Assembly (NCBI RefSeq): GCF_003265225.1 | Contig: NZ_CP022013.1 | Span: 1,025,001-1,089,000 of the forward strand | Direction: 5' to 3' | DNA length: 64,000 bases | From: Mergibacter septicus | GTDB lineage: Bacteria; Pseudomonadota; Gammaproteobacteria; Enterobacterales; Pasteurellaceae | Part shown: one piece after another, positions 46,924-56,466 of the stretch | Layout of the letters: each line of letters begins with the position of its first letter | How positions within the stretch are numbered: position 1 is the first letter of the stretch | Program-made: the position numbers and the translations under genes | The notes under the pieces: model-generated | The model's database searches: none | Told to the model about the DNA's origin: nothing | Seen by the model: the letters and a program-made list of their open reading frames with translations, nothing else

Positions 46924-48195
46924 TTAGATTTCGCCTAAACCTTCATCATTTCTATTTTGATCTTGATGATCAGTCTTACTTTTTGGCAGAAGTAAATTCA
47001 ATAAAATTGCTACAATAGCACATAAACTGATTCCTTTAACGGATACTTCACCAAAATTAACAAACATACCACCAATCCCAAAGGTCATTACAACAGAGAT
47101 AATACATAGGTTGCGTGGTTCGGTTACATCAACTTTTCCTTTAATTAAAGTACTCATTCCGACTACGGCAATTGATCCAAAGACCAACATCATTATACCG
47201 CCCATTACAATGGTCGGTATGGTAGATAAAAAAGCACCTACTTTACCACAAAATGAAATGGCAATTGCCCATATCGCTGCCCAAGTCATAATTTTCGGGT
47301 CAAAGTTTTTCGTTAACATTACCGCACCCGTTACTTCAGAATAAGTTGTATTCGGTGGTCCACCTAAAAAAGATGCCATTGATGTTGCAATACCATCACC
47401 TAATAAAGTGCGGTGTAATCCCGGTTTTTTCAGAAAATTATTCCCCGTTACCGAGCTAATCGCCATAATACCACCCACGTGCTCAACCGCTGGTGCAATT
47501 GCAATAGGCAATAAATATAAAATAGCTTCCAATTTAAATTCGGGTTTAGTGATAGTTGGTAAGCTAAACCAAGGTGCATCAATTACCGATTTGAAATCAA
47601 TTAACCCCATAAATAAGCAAATAATATAACCAACTGCAATACCAAACATAATTGGAATTAATCGCATAATCCCTTTAGCAAAAACAGCGACCGATAACGT
47701 GGTTAAAAGCGTTGCCATTGAAACGATAATTGCTTGCTCATAATGATAAGCACTATTTTTACCTGTCGCCATATCTACTGCAACGGGAGCTAATCCCATG
47801 CCAATAATAATGATCACAGGGCCGACAACGATTGGAGGAAATATTTTCTGAATAGCATCTACACCTCGCAACTTAACCAAGGCACTTAAAGCGATATAGA
47901 CTAAACCTGCTCCCATTAATCCACCCATAGTAACAGGTAATCCCCAAGTAGCGATACCGTATTGAATAGGTGCAATAAAAGCAAAAGAAGAGGCTAAAAA
48001 GATCGGGACTTGGCGTTTCGTACACAGTTGAAACAATAATGTACCTATTCCCGCAGTTAGTAATGCCGTATTGCTATCAAGCCCTGTAATTAAAGGAACT
48101 AATACAAGTGCTCCAAAAGCCACGAATAACATTTGTAAGCCAACAAAGGCTTGTTTACCCACACTCTGAGGTGTTTGAAAAGTTTGATTTGTCAT
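46924..48195 (-). CDS. uraA: Uracil permease
   Basis: Proton-coupled uracil importer of the NAT/NCS2 family with about 14 membrane segments. Typical stretches are APAVEHVGGIMAISS (substrate-site Glu/His) and FLGGPPNTTYSEVTG. The start ATG at 48195 has GAGAG about 9 bases upstream and is preferred to the ATG three codons earlier, giving 423 residues. It follows upp by 77 bases on the same strand, forming a uracil salvage operon. An uptake core AAGTGCGGT lies inside at 47406-47414. Confidence 0.94.
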   Translation of the reverse strand: MTNQTFQTPQSVGKQAFVGLQMLFVAFGALVLVPLITGLDSNTALLTAGIGTLLFQLCTKRQVPIFLASSFAFIAPIQYGIATWGLPVTMGGLMGAGLVYIALSALVKLRGVDAIQKIFPPIVVGPVIIIIGMGLAPVAVDMATGKNSAYHYEQAIIVSMATLLTTLSVAVFAKGIMRLIPIMFGIAVGYIICLFMGLIDFKSVIDAPWFSLPTITKPEFKLEAILYLLPIAIAPAVEHVGGIMAISSVTGNNFLKKPGLHRTLLGDGIATSMASFLGGPPNTTYSEVTGAVMLTKNFDPKIMTWAAIWAIAISFCGKVGAFLSTIPTIVMGGIMMLVFGSIAVVGMSTLIKGKVDVTEPRNLCIISVVMTFGIGGMFVNFGEVSVKGISLCAIVAILLNLLLPKSKTDHQDQNRNDEGLGEI

Positions 48196-48272
48196 TAGTT
48201 TCATCTCTCTGGATAAATTTAACTATTAACGCTCTAATGATAGGATAGTAAAAAAAGAATAGTTAATTTCTC

Positions 48273-48899
48273 TTATTTAGTACCAAAAATCTTATCACCA
48301 GCATCACCTAAGCCGGGAATAATATACCCTTGCTCATTTAAATGATTATCAATTGAAGCCGTATATAATTCAACATCTGGATGCGCTTTAGCTAATGCTT
48401 CAATCCCTTCAGGCGCAGCAACTAAAACTAGTACTTTGATATGCGAACAACCCTTACTTTTCAATAAATCAATAGTTGCAATCATTGAACCACCTGTTGC
48501 CAACATCGGATCAACAACAATCGCTAAACGTTCTTCTATATCAGCCGTTAATTTTTGAAAATAAGGCACAGGTTCAAGTGTTTCTTCATTACGATACATA
48601 CCCACAACACTAATTCTAGCACTTGGAATATGTTCTAATACACCGTCCATCATTCCTAAACCAGCTCGCAAAATTGGCACAACAGTGACTTTTTTACCTT
48701 TAATTTGTTCTACCTCAACCTTGCCACACCAGCCATCAATTTGAATCATTTCAGTTTCTAAATCTGCGGTTGCTTCATAGGTTAATAAACTACCTACTTC
48801 AGTTGCTAATTCACGAAACTGTTTAGTACTAACATCAGCAGCACGCATTAAACCTAGTTTATGCTTAACTAAAGGATGTTTTACTTCAACGATTTTCAT
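48273..48899 (-). CDS. upp: Uracil phosphoribosyltransferase
   Basis: Converts uracil and PRPP to UMP. The PRPP loop is [11 protein letters not shown] and the uracil-binding end is [16 protein letters not shown]. The 208 residues equal the E. coli length. It is first gene of upp-uraA, so uptake and phosphorylation of uracil are made together. Confidence 0.97.
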   Translation of the reverse strand: MKIVEVKHPLVKHKLGLMRAADVSTKQFRELATEVGSLLTYEATADLETEMIQIDGWCGKVEVEQIKGKKVTVVPILRAGLGMMDGVLEHIPSARISVVGMYRNEETLEPVPYFQKLTADIEERLAIVVDPMLATGGSMIATIDLLKSKGCSHIKVLVLVAAPEGIEALAKAHPDVELYTASIDNHLNEQGYIIPGLGDAGDKIFGTK

Positions 48900-48987
48900 T
48901 TTTTACTTTCTCCTGAATAAAAAAATCGCAAAATTTTAGTTTATTCTAAAGGAAATAGCCAGAAAAATTTTGAATTTAGAGTTTGAA

Positions 48988-50499
48988 TTAACGTGAAAAT
49001 GGTGGTTTAGCAAACCAAATCACCACAAACAAACACAAAAAAGCGATTGAGGACAAATAAAAAATCTCATTTGCACCCAAAATCAAGCCTTGTTTAGTGA
49101 TATTTGAGGCAACTATTGTTGCAATTTGCTGTTCAGAAAAACCTTGCGAGGTTAAGGATTGAAAATATTGTTGTGAAATAGGATTAAAATCATTAATACG
49201 ATCAATTAATTGACCATGATGTATTGCCTCACGGTTATACCACATAAAAGTGGTGAGTGATGTTCCCACTGAACCTGCTAATGTTCTTAAAAAATTAAAT
49301 AAACTTGATGCAGATGCCGTTTGTTCATCTTTTAATCCAGATAATGTAATAGTTGTTAATGGCATAAAAAAACAAGCAACCGCAACACCTTGAATTAACT
49401 GAGGAAGTGCCACCGCAGAAAAATCCATCTCAGGAGAAAAAGTTGTCGCTCGCCAATAGAAAGTCAACGCATAGACAAAAAAGCTAATAGTTACCAACAA
49501 CCGCATATCTAATTTATTCCCATATTTACCAATAAGGGGAGAAAGTAGTAGCGGGAATAAGCCTATGGGAGCAGTCGCTAATCCAGCCCAAAGTGCGGTG
49601 TAACCATACACTTGTTGTAATAACAATGGAATTAACACCACCGAACCAAGATAAATTAAAAATGCCAGCGAGGTACAAATACAACCAACCGTAAAATTAC
49701 GATTTTTAAATAATGAAATATCAATAACAGGGTGATCTTCGCCTAATTCCCAAATCACTAAACTGATTAAACCAATAAGAGCAACAATAGTGAGTACAAT
49801 AATTTCACTCGAATTAAACCAATCTTCTTCTCGACCACGATCTAGCATAATCTGCAAAGCTCCTACACCGAAAACTAATAAGATCAAACCGATCTTATCT
49901 ATTGGGAGTTGATAAGTTTTACTTTCTCTCTCTCCAAGAGTTAACTTCGTTAAAACAAAAACTAAAACCCCAATTGGAATGTTGATAAAGAAAATCCAGC
50001 CCCAATGAAAATCATCACTAATCCAACCACCTAAAATTGGACCGCATATTGGTGCGATAACAACCGTCATTGACCAAAATGCCATTGCCATATTTCTTTT
50101 ATTTGGGGGGTAATTATTTAAGAGTAAACTTTGAGATAATGGCACAATAGGACCTGCGGCTAAGCCTTGCACTACTCGCCATAAAATAAGCATTGGCAAT
50201 GATGTAGCTATACCGCATAACCAAGATGCAAGCACAAAGACTGAAATAGAAAAAAGAAATAATCTTACTTCACCAAAACGTTTTGCTAACCACCCTGTTA
50301 CTGGTATTGCAATCGCATTCGCAACACCAAATGATGTAATAACCCAAGTACCTTGTGCTGCGGATGCCCCCAGATCACCTGCAATCGTAGGAATTGCAAC
50401 ATTCGCAATGGTTGAATCCAACACTTGCATAAAAGTTGCCAACGCTAAACCTAGCGTCATCATCACGAGTGAAGAACCTTGTAAGGGCGGTTTAGACAT
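48988..50499 (-). CDS. emrB: Multidrug efflux MFS transporter EmrB
   Basis: Fourteen-segment DHA2-family drug/proton antiporter. Family motifs include LDSTIANVAIPTIAGDLGAS in segment 1 and GWLAKRFGEVRLF in loop 2-3. The 503 residues are near the 512 of E. coli. It starts 9 bases after emrA. With EmrA and an outer-membrane TolC-like channel (not in the window) it forms a tripartite pump for hydrophobic toxins and uncouplers. An uptake core AAGTGCGGT lies inside at 49591-49599. Confidence 0.93.
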   Translation of the reverse strand: MSKPPLQGSSLVMMTLGLALATFMQVLDSTIANVAIPTIAGDLGASAAQGTWVITSFGVANAIAIPVTGWLAKRFGEVRLFLFSISVFVLASWLCGIATSLPMLILWRVVQGLAAGPIVPLSQSLLLNNYPPNKRNMAMAFWSMTVVIAPICGPILGGWISDDFHWGWIFFINIPIGVLVFVLTKLTLGERESKTYQLPIDKIGLILLVFGVGALQIMLDRGREEDWFNSSEIIVLTIVALIGLISLVIWELGEDHPVIDISLFKNRNFTVGCICTSLAFLIYLGSVVLIPLLLQQVYGYTALWAGLATAPIGLFPLLLSPLIGKYGNKLDMRLLVTISFFVYALTFYWRATTFSPEMDFSAVALPQLIQGVAVACFFMPLTTITLSGLKDEQTASASSLFNFLRTLAGSVGTSLTTFMWYNREAIHHGQLIDRINDFNPISQQYFQSLTSQGFSEQQIATIVASNITKQGLILGANEIFYLSSIAFLCLFVVIWFAKPPFSR

Positions 50500-50508
50500 C
50501 TTGTAATC

Positions 50509-51672
50509 CTAATAGCTATTATTGCGAATAATGGTGGTAATATCCGTATTAATCGGCGTTAAGTCATAATCTAAAGTGTTTGTCTGATATAAAGGTTGCC
50601 CACGCATTTTTTTCGCTAAGACTTCTCCATCTTGATGAGATAAATTGACTTTAACTGTTGCAGATAATCCTAAACGTAACGGATATTTTTCTAATTGTTT
50701 TGGATCAAGTGAAATTCTCACTGGTAAACGTTGTACAACTTTAATCCAATTCCCCGTTGCATTTTGTGCTGGCAATAAAGAGAATACATTACCAGTTCCC
50801 GCTTCAATGCCTTCAATTTTTCCATCAAACTCAATCTCTTTTCCATAAAGATCAAACCAAATTTTAACGGGTTGCCCAAGTCGCATCGGTTTAATTTGAG
50901 TCTCTTTAAAATTTGCATCTAACCAAATTTGATTTAATGGTACCACCGCCATCAATGGAATACCGGGGCGTGCTAACTGCCCTACTTGTGCATTACGGCG
51001 AGCAATATAACCATCTACTGGGCTTAAGATTTTTGTTCGTTGTAAATTTAACCACGCTTGTCGTACTTTGTCTGCCGCTTGAATCACTGCTGGCTGTTGT
51101 TCTAAAGAAGAAGTACCAAGCAAAGCTAATGTTGCATTTAACTGATCTTGTGTTGCAGCTAGATCATTTTTAGCTGCCAACACGGCATCTTGAGAATGTT
51201 GTAAACTCTCTTTTGCAACAGCACCAGCTTTATCCAACTTTTGACGGCGAGCAAGATCTCTTTCAGCTTGTTGTAACAAAACCTTTTTCGCGGCTACCGC
51301 AGCCCTTAATTGTTCTGCGGTAAACCGAGCTTGAGCTATGTGTCGCACAGCTAAAGCAAGGTTATTTTTTGCCTGAGACAGCGCTAGTTTTGCATCAGTA
51401 TCATCTAATACCACCAATACATCACCTTTATGCACTAAATCAGTATCAATATAATTGATCTGACGAATATTCCCAGTAACTTGCGTTGAAACAGGTACAA
51501 TATTCCCATTTGAATAAGCATCATTCGTTTCTGCAAAGTCTTTTACAAAAAAGAACCAATAACCAAAGCTTATAATGGCAACAATAATTAAAATAACAGT
51601 AAAAATAGCCAAACGTTTTGTTCTTAATTGACGTTTCCCTTGCGATTTTTGCTGTTGTTCAATTTTAGTCAT
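50509..51672 (-). CDS. emrA: Membrane fusion protein EmrA
   Basis: Periplasmic adaptor linking EmrB to the outer-membrane channel. One N-terminal membrane segment (LAIFTVILIIVAIISFGYWF), a biotinyl-lipoyl half-motif (GNIRQINYIDTDLVHKGDVL), a long alpha-hairpin coiled coil (about 85-205) and a beta-barrel (DGYIARRNAQVGQLARPG) are visible. The 387 residues match EmrA. It is the second gene of emrRAB. Confidence 0.93.
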   Translation of the reverse strand: MTKIEQQQKSQGKRQLRTKRLAIFTVILIIVAIISFGYWFFFVKDFAETNDAYSNGNIVPVSTQVTGNIRQINYIDTDLVHKGDVLVVLDDTDAKLALSQAKNNLALAVRHIAQARFTAEQLRAAVAAKKVLLQQAERDLARRQKLDKAGAVAKESLQHSQDAVLAAKNDLAATQDQLNATLALLGTSSLEQQPAVIQAADKVRQAWLNLQRTKILSPVDGYIARRNAQVGQLARPGIPLMAVVPLNQIWLDANFKETQIKPMRLGQPVKIWFDLYGKEIEFDGKIEGIEAGTGNVFSLLPAQNATGNWIKVVQRLPVRISLDPKQLEKYPLRLGLSATVKVNLSHQDGEVLAKKMRGQPLYQTNTLDYDLTPINTDITTIIRNNSY

Positions 51673-51693
51673 AGCTCTACTCTTAAATTAATT

Positions 51694-52203
51694 TTAATAT
51701 TTAGTTTGAGTTTCTTCTAAACGGGTAGAAATTTTTAATAATAAATTATACAACTCTTTGATTTCTTCTTGCGTCAACACGCCTAAAATAGACTCCATCA
51801 ACTCCCATTGACGAGGGAAGATACTTTCTAAAAATTCAATGCCTTTTTTACTCATTTTAAGCATAAAGCAACGACGATCTTCAGCTACGGAATGACGTTC
51901 TACCCAGCCGTGATCAACTAATTCATCAGAAATACGTGTCGCATTTGTGCGTGAAGAAGCTAAAATATCGCTTAATTTCGAAGGTTGAATTTGATGATCT
52001 GGTTGAGAATAGATCACAATTAATGCTTCAAATAAGGTATGGTTTAATTTCACCTCTTTGAGCAGACGATTACGACTATCTAAATAGTTATTGTTAACGT
52101 GTAATAATAAACGAACTAACAGCACTTGTTCTGCTGGAATACTAGGATGTTTTTCTAAATGTTGACGAATAACACTTTCAATGTAAGCAAAGTGCTTGCT
52201 CAT
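51694..52203 (-). CDS. emrR: MarR-family repressor EmrR/MprA
   Basis: A 169-residue winged-helix repressor. Recognition helix region: LSDILASSRTNATRISDELVDHGWVERH, with the wing SVAEDRRCFMLKMSKKG. In E. coli EmrR represses emrRAB and is released by drugs such as CCCP. It is the first gene of the operon, and a palindrome upstream is a candidate operator. Confidence 0.92.
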   Translation of the reverse strand: MSKHFAYIESVIRQHLEKHPSIPAEQVLLVRLLLHVNNNYLDSRNRLLKEVKLNHTLFEALIVIYSQPDHQIQPSKLSDILASSRTNATRISDELVDHGWVERHSVAEDRRCFMLKMSKKGIEFLESIFPRQWELMESILGVLTQEEIKELYNLLLKISTRLEETQTKY

Positions 52204-52254
52204 AATTAAATCTCCAAATTAATTTTAATATACATACACAGCAAGGCTAAAATG

Positions 52255-52268
52255 ATAACTAAAGTTAT
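52255..52268. promoter_or_regulatory. Palindrome upstream of emrR, candidate EmrR operator
   Basis: A perfect ATAACT-AA-AGTTAT palindrome, about 50 bases upstream of the emrR start in the 283-base divergent gap to rpsP. MarR-type regulators bind such short palindromes. Only position and symmetry support this. A TATAAT box on the plus strand (52304-52309) lies beyond it. Confidence 0.4.
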
Positions 52269-52434
52269 TATTTAATGCAATACTTTAACTGTGTTGATTT
52301 TACTATAATTCATTAAAACTATATATAGATCAAAAGAAAAAGACATCATACTTGCAATTTTTATTAGAAAGAGTAAAATTTGACAGCTTTTATTCTTATT
52401 TTGCAAGGCGAAATACAAAATAAAGCGTTGTAAT

Positions 52435-52462
52435 CCCCCACTTCGAACGGGGGTTTTCTTTT
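52435..52462 (+). terminator. Terminator-like hairpin in the rpsP leader
   Basis: CCCCC and GGGGG arms (52435-52439, 52449-52453) around a 9-base loop are followed by TTTTCTTTTT, 24 bases before the rpsP ATG. No plus-strand gene lies upstream, since emrR is divergent. It is therefore a leader element of the rpsP operon, probably an attenuator, rather than the end of another transcript. Confidence 0.7.
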
Positions 52463-52486
52463 TACTATCAATTTTAGAGGAAGGTT

Positions 52487-52735
52487 ATGGTAACCATTCG
52501 TTTATCTCGTGGCGGAGCTAAAAAACGCCCTTTTTATCAAGTAGTTGTCGCTGACAGCCGTTGTCCGCGTGATGGTCGTTTCATCGAACGTGTTGGTTTT
52601 TTCAATCCAGTTGCTTCAGGTAAAGCTGAACGTTTACGTTTAGATTTAGACCGCATTAATTCATGGATTGAGAAAGGTGCTTCTTTATCAGATCGTGTTT
52701 CTTCTTTAGTTAAAGAAGCACAAAAAGTAGCATAA
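52487..52735 (+). CDS. rpsP: 30S ribosomal protein S16
   Basis: An 82-residue small-subunit protein beginning [20 protein letters not shown], the family signature. Ribosome binding site GAGGAAGG. It is first gene of the conserved rpsP-rimM-trmD-rplS operon. Confidence 0.98.
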   Translation: MVTIRLSRGGAKKRPFYQVVVADSRCPRDGRFIERVGFFNPVASGKAERLRLDLDRINSWIEKGASLSDRVSSLVKEAQKVA

Positions 52736-52772
52736 TTTCTACTTGATACAGAAATTTATAGGTAGGTGAATA

Positions 52773-53297
52773 ATGGATAAGCAAAAAATCGGTGTCGTAG
52801 GCAAACTTGGTTCGACTTACGGAATACGAGGTTGGTTGCGAATCTATTCTTCTACCGAACAAGCCGAAAGTATCTTTGATTATCAACCTTGGTTTTTAAA
52901 AATTAAAAATCAATGGCAACTTACTGAACTAGAAAGTTGGAAACACCATAACAATGATTTAATCATTAAATTAAAAGGTGTAGATGATCGAGAAACAGCA
53001 CAAACTTTAGCCAATGTTGAGATTGGTGTAGATTTGAACCAACTTCCAAAATTAGATGAAGGTGAGTATTACTGGCACGATTTAATTGGGTGCCAAGTAA
53101 TTAATACCACTGGATATCAAATGGGGACTATTACCGAAATTATGGAAACAGGTTCCAATGATGTATTGGTTGTGCGAGCACAAATAAAAGACGCTTTTGG
53201 TAAACAAGAACGGTTAATTCCGTATATTGATACAGTAGTTAAAAGAGTAGATCTCACCACTAAAACAATAGAAGTGGATTGGGACGCTGGTTTCTAA
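52773..53297 (+). CDS. rimM: 16S rRNA processing protein RimM
   Basis: Assembly factor for the 30S head that binds S19. The N-terminal domain has [17 protein letters not shown], and the C-terminal PRC barrel has [20 protein letters not shown] and [24 protein letters not shown]. The 174 residues are normal. Second gene of the operon. Confidence 0.97.
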   Translation: MDKQKIGVVGKLGSTYGIRGWLRIYSSTEQAESIFDYQPWFLKIKNQWQLTELESWKHHNNDLIIKLKGVDDRETAQTLANVEIGVDLNQLPKLDEGEYYWHDLIGCQVINTTGYQMGTITEIMETGSNDVLVVRAQIKDAFGKQERLIPYIDTVVKRVDLTTKTIEVDWDAGF

Positions 53298-53347
53298 CCT
53301 CAGGTACTCCTGTTGGCTTATATACAATAACATTAAGGTAAAAGATT

Positions 53348-54115
53348 ATGTGGCTTGGCGTTATTACACTTTTTCCTGAAATGTTTAAAGCTATTACAGA
53401 TTTTGGAGTAACAGGCCGAGCAGTAAAACAACAGCTTTTGCATCTACAATGCTGGAATCCACGTGATTTCACTCACGATAAGCATAAAACCGTTGATGAT
53501 CGCCCCTATGGTGGTGGTCCGGGTATGTTGATGATGGTAAAACCATTAAAAGCAGCCATTCAAGCGGCAAAAGCAGAAGCAAAAAAAGAAGGAAGTGAAA
53601 AGATAAAAGTCATTTATCTTTCACCTCAAGGACGAAAACTCGACCAACAAGGTGTCCAACAACTGGCTCAAAATCAAAAACTGATTTTAGTCTGTGGTCG
53701 CTATGAAGGCATTGATGAACGGTTAATTGAAACTGAAATTGATGAAGAATGGTCGGTCGGAGATTATGTTCTCACTGGTGGGGAATTGCCTGCAATGACG
53801 TTAATTGATGCGGTTGCTCGGTTTATTCCTGGTGTTTTGGGAAAACAAGCCTCTGCTGAAGAAGACTCTTTTGCTGAGGGTTTATTAGATTGCCCGCACT
53901 ACACTCGACCAGAAGTGTTAGATGGCTTAACTGTTCCTCCGATATTGATGTCGGGTAACCATGAAGAAATTCGTAAATGGCGATTAAAACAGTCATTACA
54001 ACGGACGTGGTTACGTCGCCCTGAGCTATTAGAAAGCCTAGCTCTGACTGACGAACAAAGGTTGCTGTTAGAACAGGTAAAAACTGAAAATAACAGCAAG
54101 CAGACTGCCTACTAA
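53348..54115 (+). CDS. trmD: tRNA (guanine-37-N1)-methyltransferase
   Basis: SPOUT-class enzyme that makes m1G37 in tRNAs reading CNN codons, preventing frameshifting. Key sequences are [26 protein letters not shown] and the knot region [13 protein letters not shown] with [17 protein letters not shown]. The 255 residues are normal. Third gene of the operon. Confidence 0.98.
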   Translation: MWLGVITLFPEMFKAITDFGVTGRAVKQQLLHLQCWNPRDFTHDKHKTVDDRPYGGGPGMLMMVKPLKAAIQAAKAEAKKEGSEKIKVIYLSPQGRKLDQQGVQQLAQNQKLILVCGRYEGIDERLIETEIDEEWSVGDYVLTGGELPAMTLIDAVARFIPGVLGKQASAEEDSFAEGLLDCPHYTRPEVLDGLTVPPILMSGNHEEIRKWRLKQSLQRTWLRRPELLESLALTDEQRLLLEQVKTENNSKQTAY

Positions 54116-54161
54116 GGCACTGTTAATTATCAGTTATCTCTAGGATACAAGGTAAATTATT

Positions 54162-54509
54162 ATGAGTAACATTATTAAACAACTTGAACAAGAACAATTA
54201 AAACAAAACGTACCAAGCTTCCGTCCAGGTGATACTTTAGAAGTAAAAGTATGGGTTGTTGAAGGTAGTAAAAAACGTCTGCAAGCGTTCGAAGGTGTGG
54301 TTATTGCAATTCGTAACCGTGGCTTGCATTCTGCATTTACACTACGCAAAATCTCTAATGGTGTTGGGGTTGAACGTGTGTTCCAAACTCACTCACCAAT
54401 TATTGATAGCATCACAGTTAAACGTAAAGGTGCGGTTCGCCAAGCGAAACTTTACTACTTACGTGAACGTAGCGGTAAATCAGCTCGTATTAAAGAGCGT
54501 TTAAACTAG
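54162..54509 (+). CDS. rplS: 50S ribosomal protein L19
   Basis: A 115-residue large-subunit protein at the 30S interface. Family sequences are [18 protein letters not shown] and [18 protein letters not shown]. Last gene of the operon, with a strong terminator just downstream. Confidence 0.98.
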   Translation: MSNIIKQLEQEQLKQNVPSFRPGDTLEVKVWVVEGSKKRLQAFEGVVIAIRNRGLHSAFTLRKISNGVGVERVFQTHSPIIDSITVKRKGAVRQAKLYYLRERSGKSARIKERLN

Positions 54510-54537
54510 TTAATTCTTATCAATTAACTTAGTAAAG

Positions 54538-54573
54538 AAAAAGGGCTCCAATGATAAATTGGGTCCTTTTTCT
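54538..54573. terminator. Terminator between rplS and modC
   Basis: A long imperfect stem (AAAAAGG, CCAAT paired with ATTGG, CCTTTTT) is followed by TTTTTCTC on the plus strand. It lies between convergent rplS and modC, so it may serve both. Confidence 0.8.
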
Positions 54574-54587
54574 CTTTTCTGACATTA

Positions 54588-55655
54588 CTATTTTTTTACG
54601 GCAATTGTCTTAATTTGAGCAAATACACTTTGCCCTACCGATAAACCTAATTCATCTAATGACCAACGACTAATACTAGAATATAAGACAAAACCACCAT
54701 CTAGACTTAATTCAACTTCAACTTGATCTAATTTAACGATGATCTGCTGGACGACACCAACTAATAAATTACGAATACTACTCTGTTTTGGGCGAACTAA
54801 GCTTAAAGATACATCGGAACTATTGATACTTATCCTCACTTTTTCTTGTTGATTTTTGATAACTTGACCACTAATCCATAGCTGTTGATTACCAAGTTGT
54901 AAAGCAGTGATATTATACTCTTGATAATAAGCTCTAACAGGTAAAGAAAAAACAGCATATTTTTCTTGTTCCAATGTTCGCCAAGGTTGAAATGCTGAAC
55001 TTTGCCAAAGTACCTCTAAAGGCTCATAAGCAACTATTTTTCCTTGTTCAATTAATATCACTCTTTCAGCCAATTGCAATAATTCCTCCAAGCTATGGCT
55101 AACATATAACACCGGAATTTTTAATTGTGCAGTTAATTTTTTGAGATAGTCCATTAACTCTCGCTTACGTGGTAAATCAAGTGCCGCTAAAGGTTCATCC
55201 ATTAATAAAACTTCAGGTGAAGTAAGTAATGCCCTTCCAATAGCAACACGTTGTTTTTCACCACCCGAAAGTGTATTAGGATAACGCTGTAGCAAATGAC
55301 TGATCCCTAACAAACAAATTAAGTGCTCAAATTCAGCCTGATTTACCAGCTTACCTCCATATAACAAATTTTTTTTCACGCTATAATGCGGAAAAAGTCT
55401 TGCATCTTGAAACACATAACCAATATGACGTTTTTCTGGTGGTAAATTTATTTTCTGTTGAGTATCAACCAAAATACGTTGATTTAAGCGAATTCGTCCT
55501 TGATCTGGGGTAGATAAACCAGCAACAAGATTAATCAATGACGATTTTCCCGCACCTGATAAGCCAAAAACAGCAGTTACACCCTGCTCGGGGATAATCA
55601 AATCTGCCTTTAATTCCAATCTGCCTAAACGTTTTTTTACATTGATCTCTAACAT
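54588..55655 (-). CDS. modC: Molybdate ABC transporter ATPase ModC
   Basis: ATPase of the molybdate importer. Walker A GLSGAGKSSL at 31-40, signature LSGGEKQRVAIGRALL, Walker B LLMDEPLAALDLP. A C-terminal Mop/TOBE domain (about 290-355) senses molybdate. The 355 residues match ModC. It is the last gene of modABC, 23 bases after modB. Confidence 0.95.
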   Translation of the reverse strand: MLEINVKKRLGRLELKADLIIPEQGVTAVFGLSGAGKSSLINLVAGLSTPDQGRIRLNQRILVDTQQKINLPPEKRHIGYVFQDARLFPHYSVKKNLLYGGKLVNQAEFEHLICLLGISHLLQRYPNTLSGGEKQRVAIGRALLTSPEVLLMDEPLAALDLPRKRELMDYLKKLTAQLKIPVLYVSHSLEELLQLAERVILIEQGKIVAYEPLEVLWQSSAFQPWRTLEQEKYAVFSLPVRAYYQEYNITALQLGNQQLWISGQVIKNQQEKVRISINSSDVSLSLVRPKQSSIRNLLVGVVQQIIVKLDQVEVELSLDGGFVLYSSISRWSLDELGLSVGQSVFAQIKTIAVKK

Positions 55656-55678
55656 TATTTACTTTTACTCATTTTAAT

Positions 55679-56392
55679 CTATTGTCCTAGCCTTGCTTTC
55701 ATTCGTTTAGCTAAATATTCCGATAACACTAATGAACTTAAAGATAAAATAATAGACAACACACAAAGTTTAAACGTTTGCTCCTCTGCACCGGGAGTTT
55801 GAATAAAAGAATACATTGCCAAAGGAATAGTTTGAGTTTGTCCTTCAATATTCGAAACAAAGGTAATAGTAGCACCAAACTCGCCTAATGAACGAGCAAA
55901 ACCTAATATTACACCAGCCAATACACCCGGTAAGGCAAGCGGTAAGGTTATTGTAAAAAACACTCGCCACACCGATGCCCCTAAAGTACGTGCGGCTTGC
56001 TCTAATTTAGGATCGATACTTTCTAGTGATAAACGAATGGTACGTACCACCAAAGGGAAGGACATCACCATTGCAGCAAGGACGGCACCTCGCCAACTAA
56101 AGGCAAAAGAGATACCAAACCAGCTAAATAAATATTGCCCGATAACCCCATTTCTTCCCATTACAACAAGTAAAAGATAACCAATTACGACAGGGGGTAA
56201 AACCAGTGGTAAATGTAATAATCCATCAACAATACTTTTTCCATAGAAATTTTTTCGAGCCAATAACCACGCCGCAAAAATAGCAAACGGTAAGTTCCAT
56301 AACATTGCCGTTACTGATACTTCCAAACTCAATCTTAATGCGCTACTTTCTTGCTGTGTTAATGTAAAAAAATCAATCAGTTGTTCAAGCAA
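55679..56392 (-). CDS. modB: Molybdate ABC transporter permease ModB
   Basis: Inner-membrane permease with about five membrane segments. It contains the cytoplasmic coupling motif EQAARTLGASVWRVFFTITLPLALPG and the stretch HLPLVLPPVVIGYLLL. The frame begins at TTG 56392 without a good ribosome binding site; no ATG fits better, so the start is uncertain. The 237 residues are close to E. coli ModB (229). A terminator hairpin separates it from modA. Confidence 0.93.
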   Translation of the reverse strand: MLEQLIDFFTLTQQESSALRLSLEVSVTAMLWNLPFAIFAAWLLARKNFYGKSIVDGLLHLPLVLPPVVIGYLLLVVMGRNGVIGQYLFSWFGISFAFSWRGAVLAAMVMSFPLVVRTIRLSLESIDPKLEQAARTLGASVWRVFFTITLPLALPGVLAGVILGFARSLGEFGATITFVSNIEGQTQTIPLAMYSFIQTPGAEEQTFKLCVLSIILSLSSLVLSEYLAKRMKARLGQ

Positions 56393-56424
56393 AATTTTAA
56401 TATCTCAATCAGGATAACAATTAG

Positions 56425-56450
56425 AAAAAATAGACCGCTATGCGGTCTAT
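56425..56450 (-). terminator. Intercistronic terminator between modA and modB
   Basis: A 9-bp perfect stem (ATAGACCGC/GCGGTCTAT) with a 3-base loop is followed on the minus strand by a T run (A6 at 56425-56430 on the plus strand). It is strong enough to cut modBC expression relative to modA. Confidence 0.85.
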
Positions 56451-56466
56451 CCTTCACTCAAAATAA

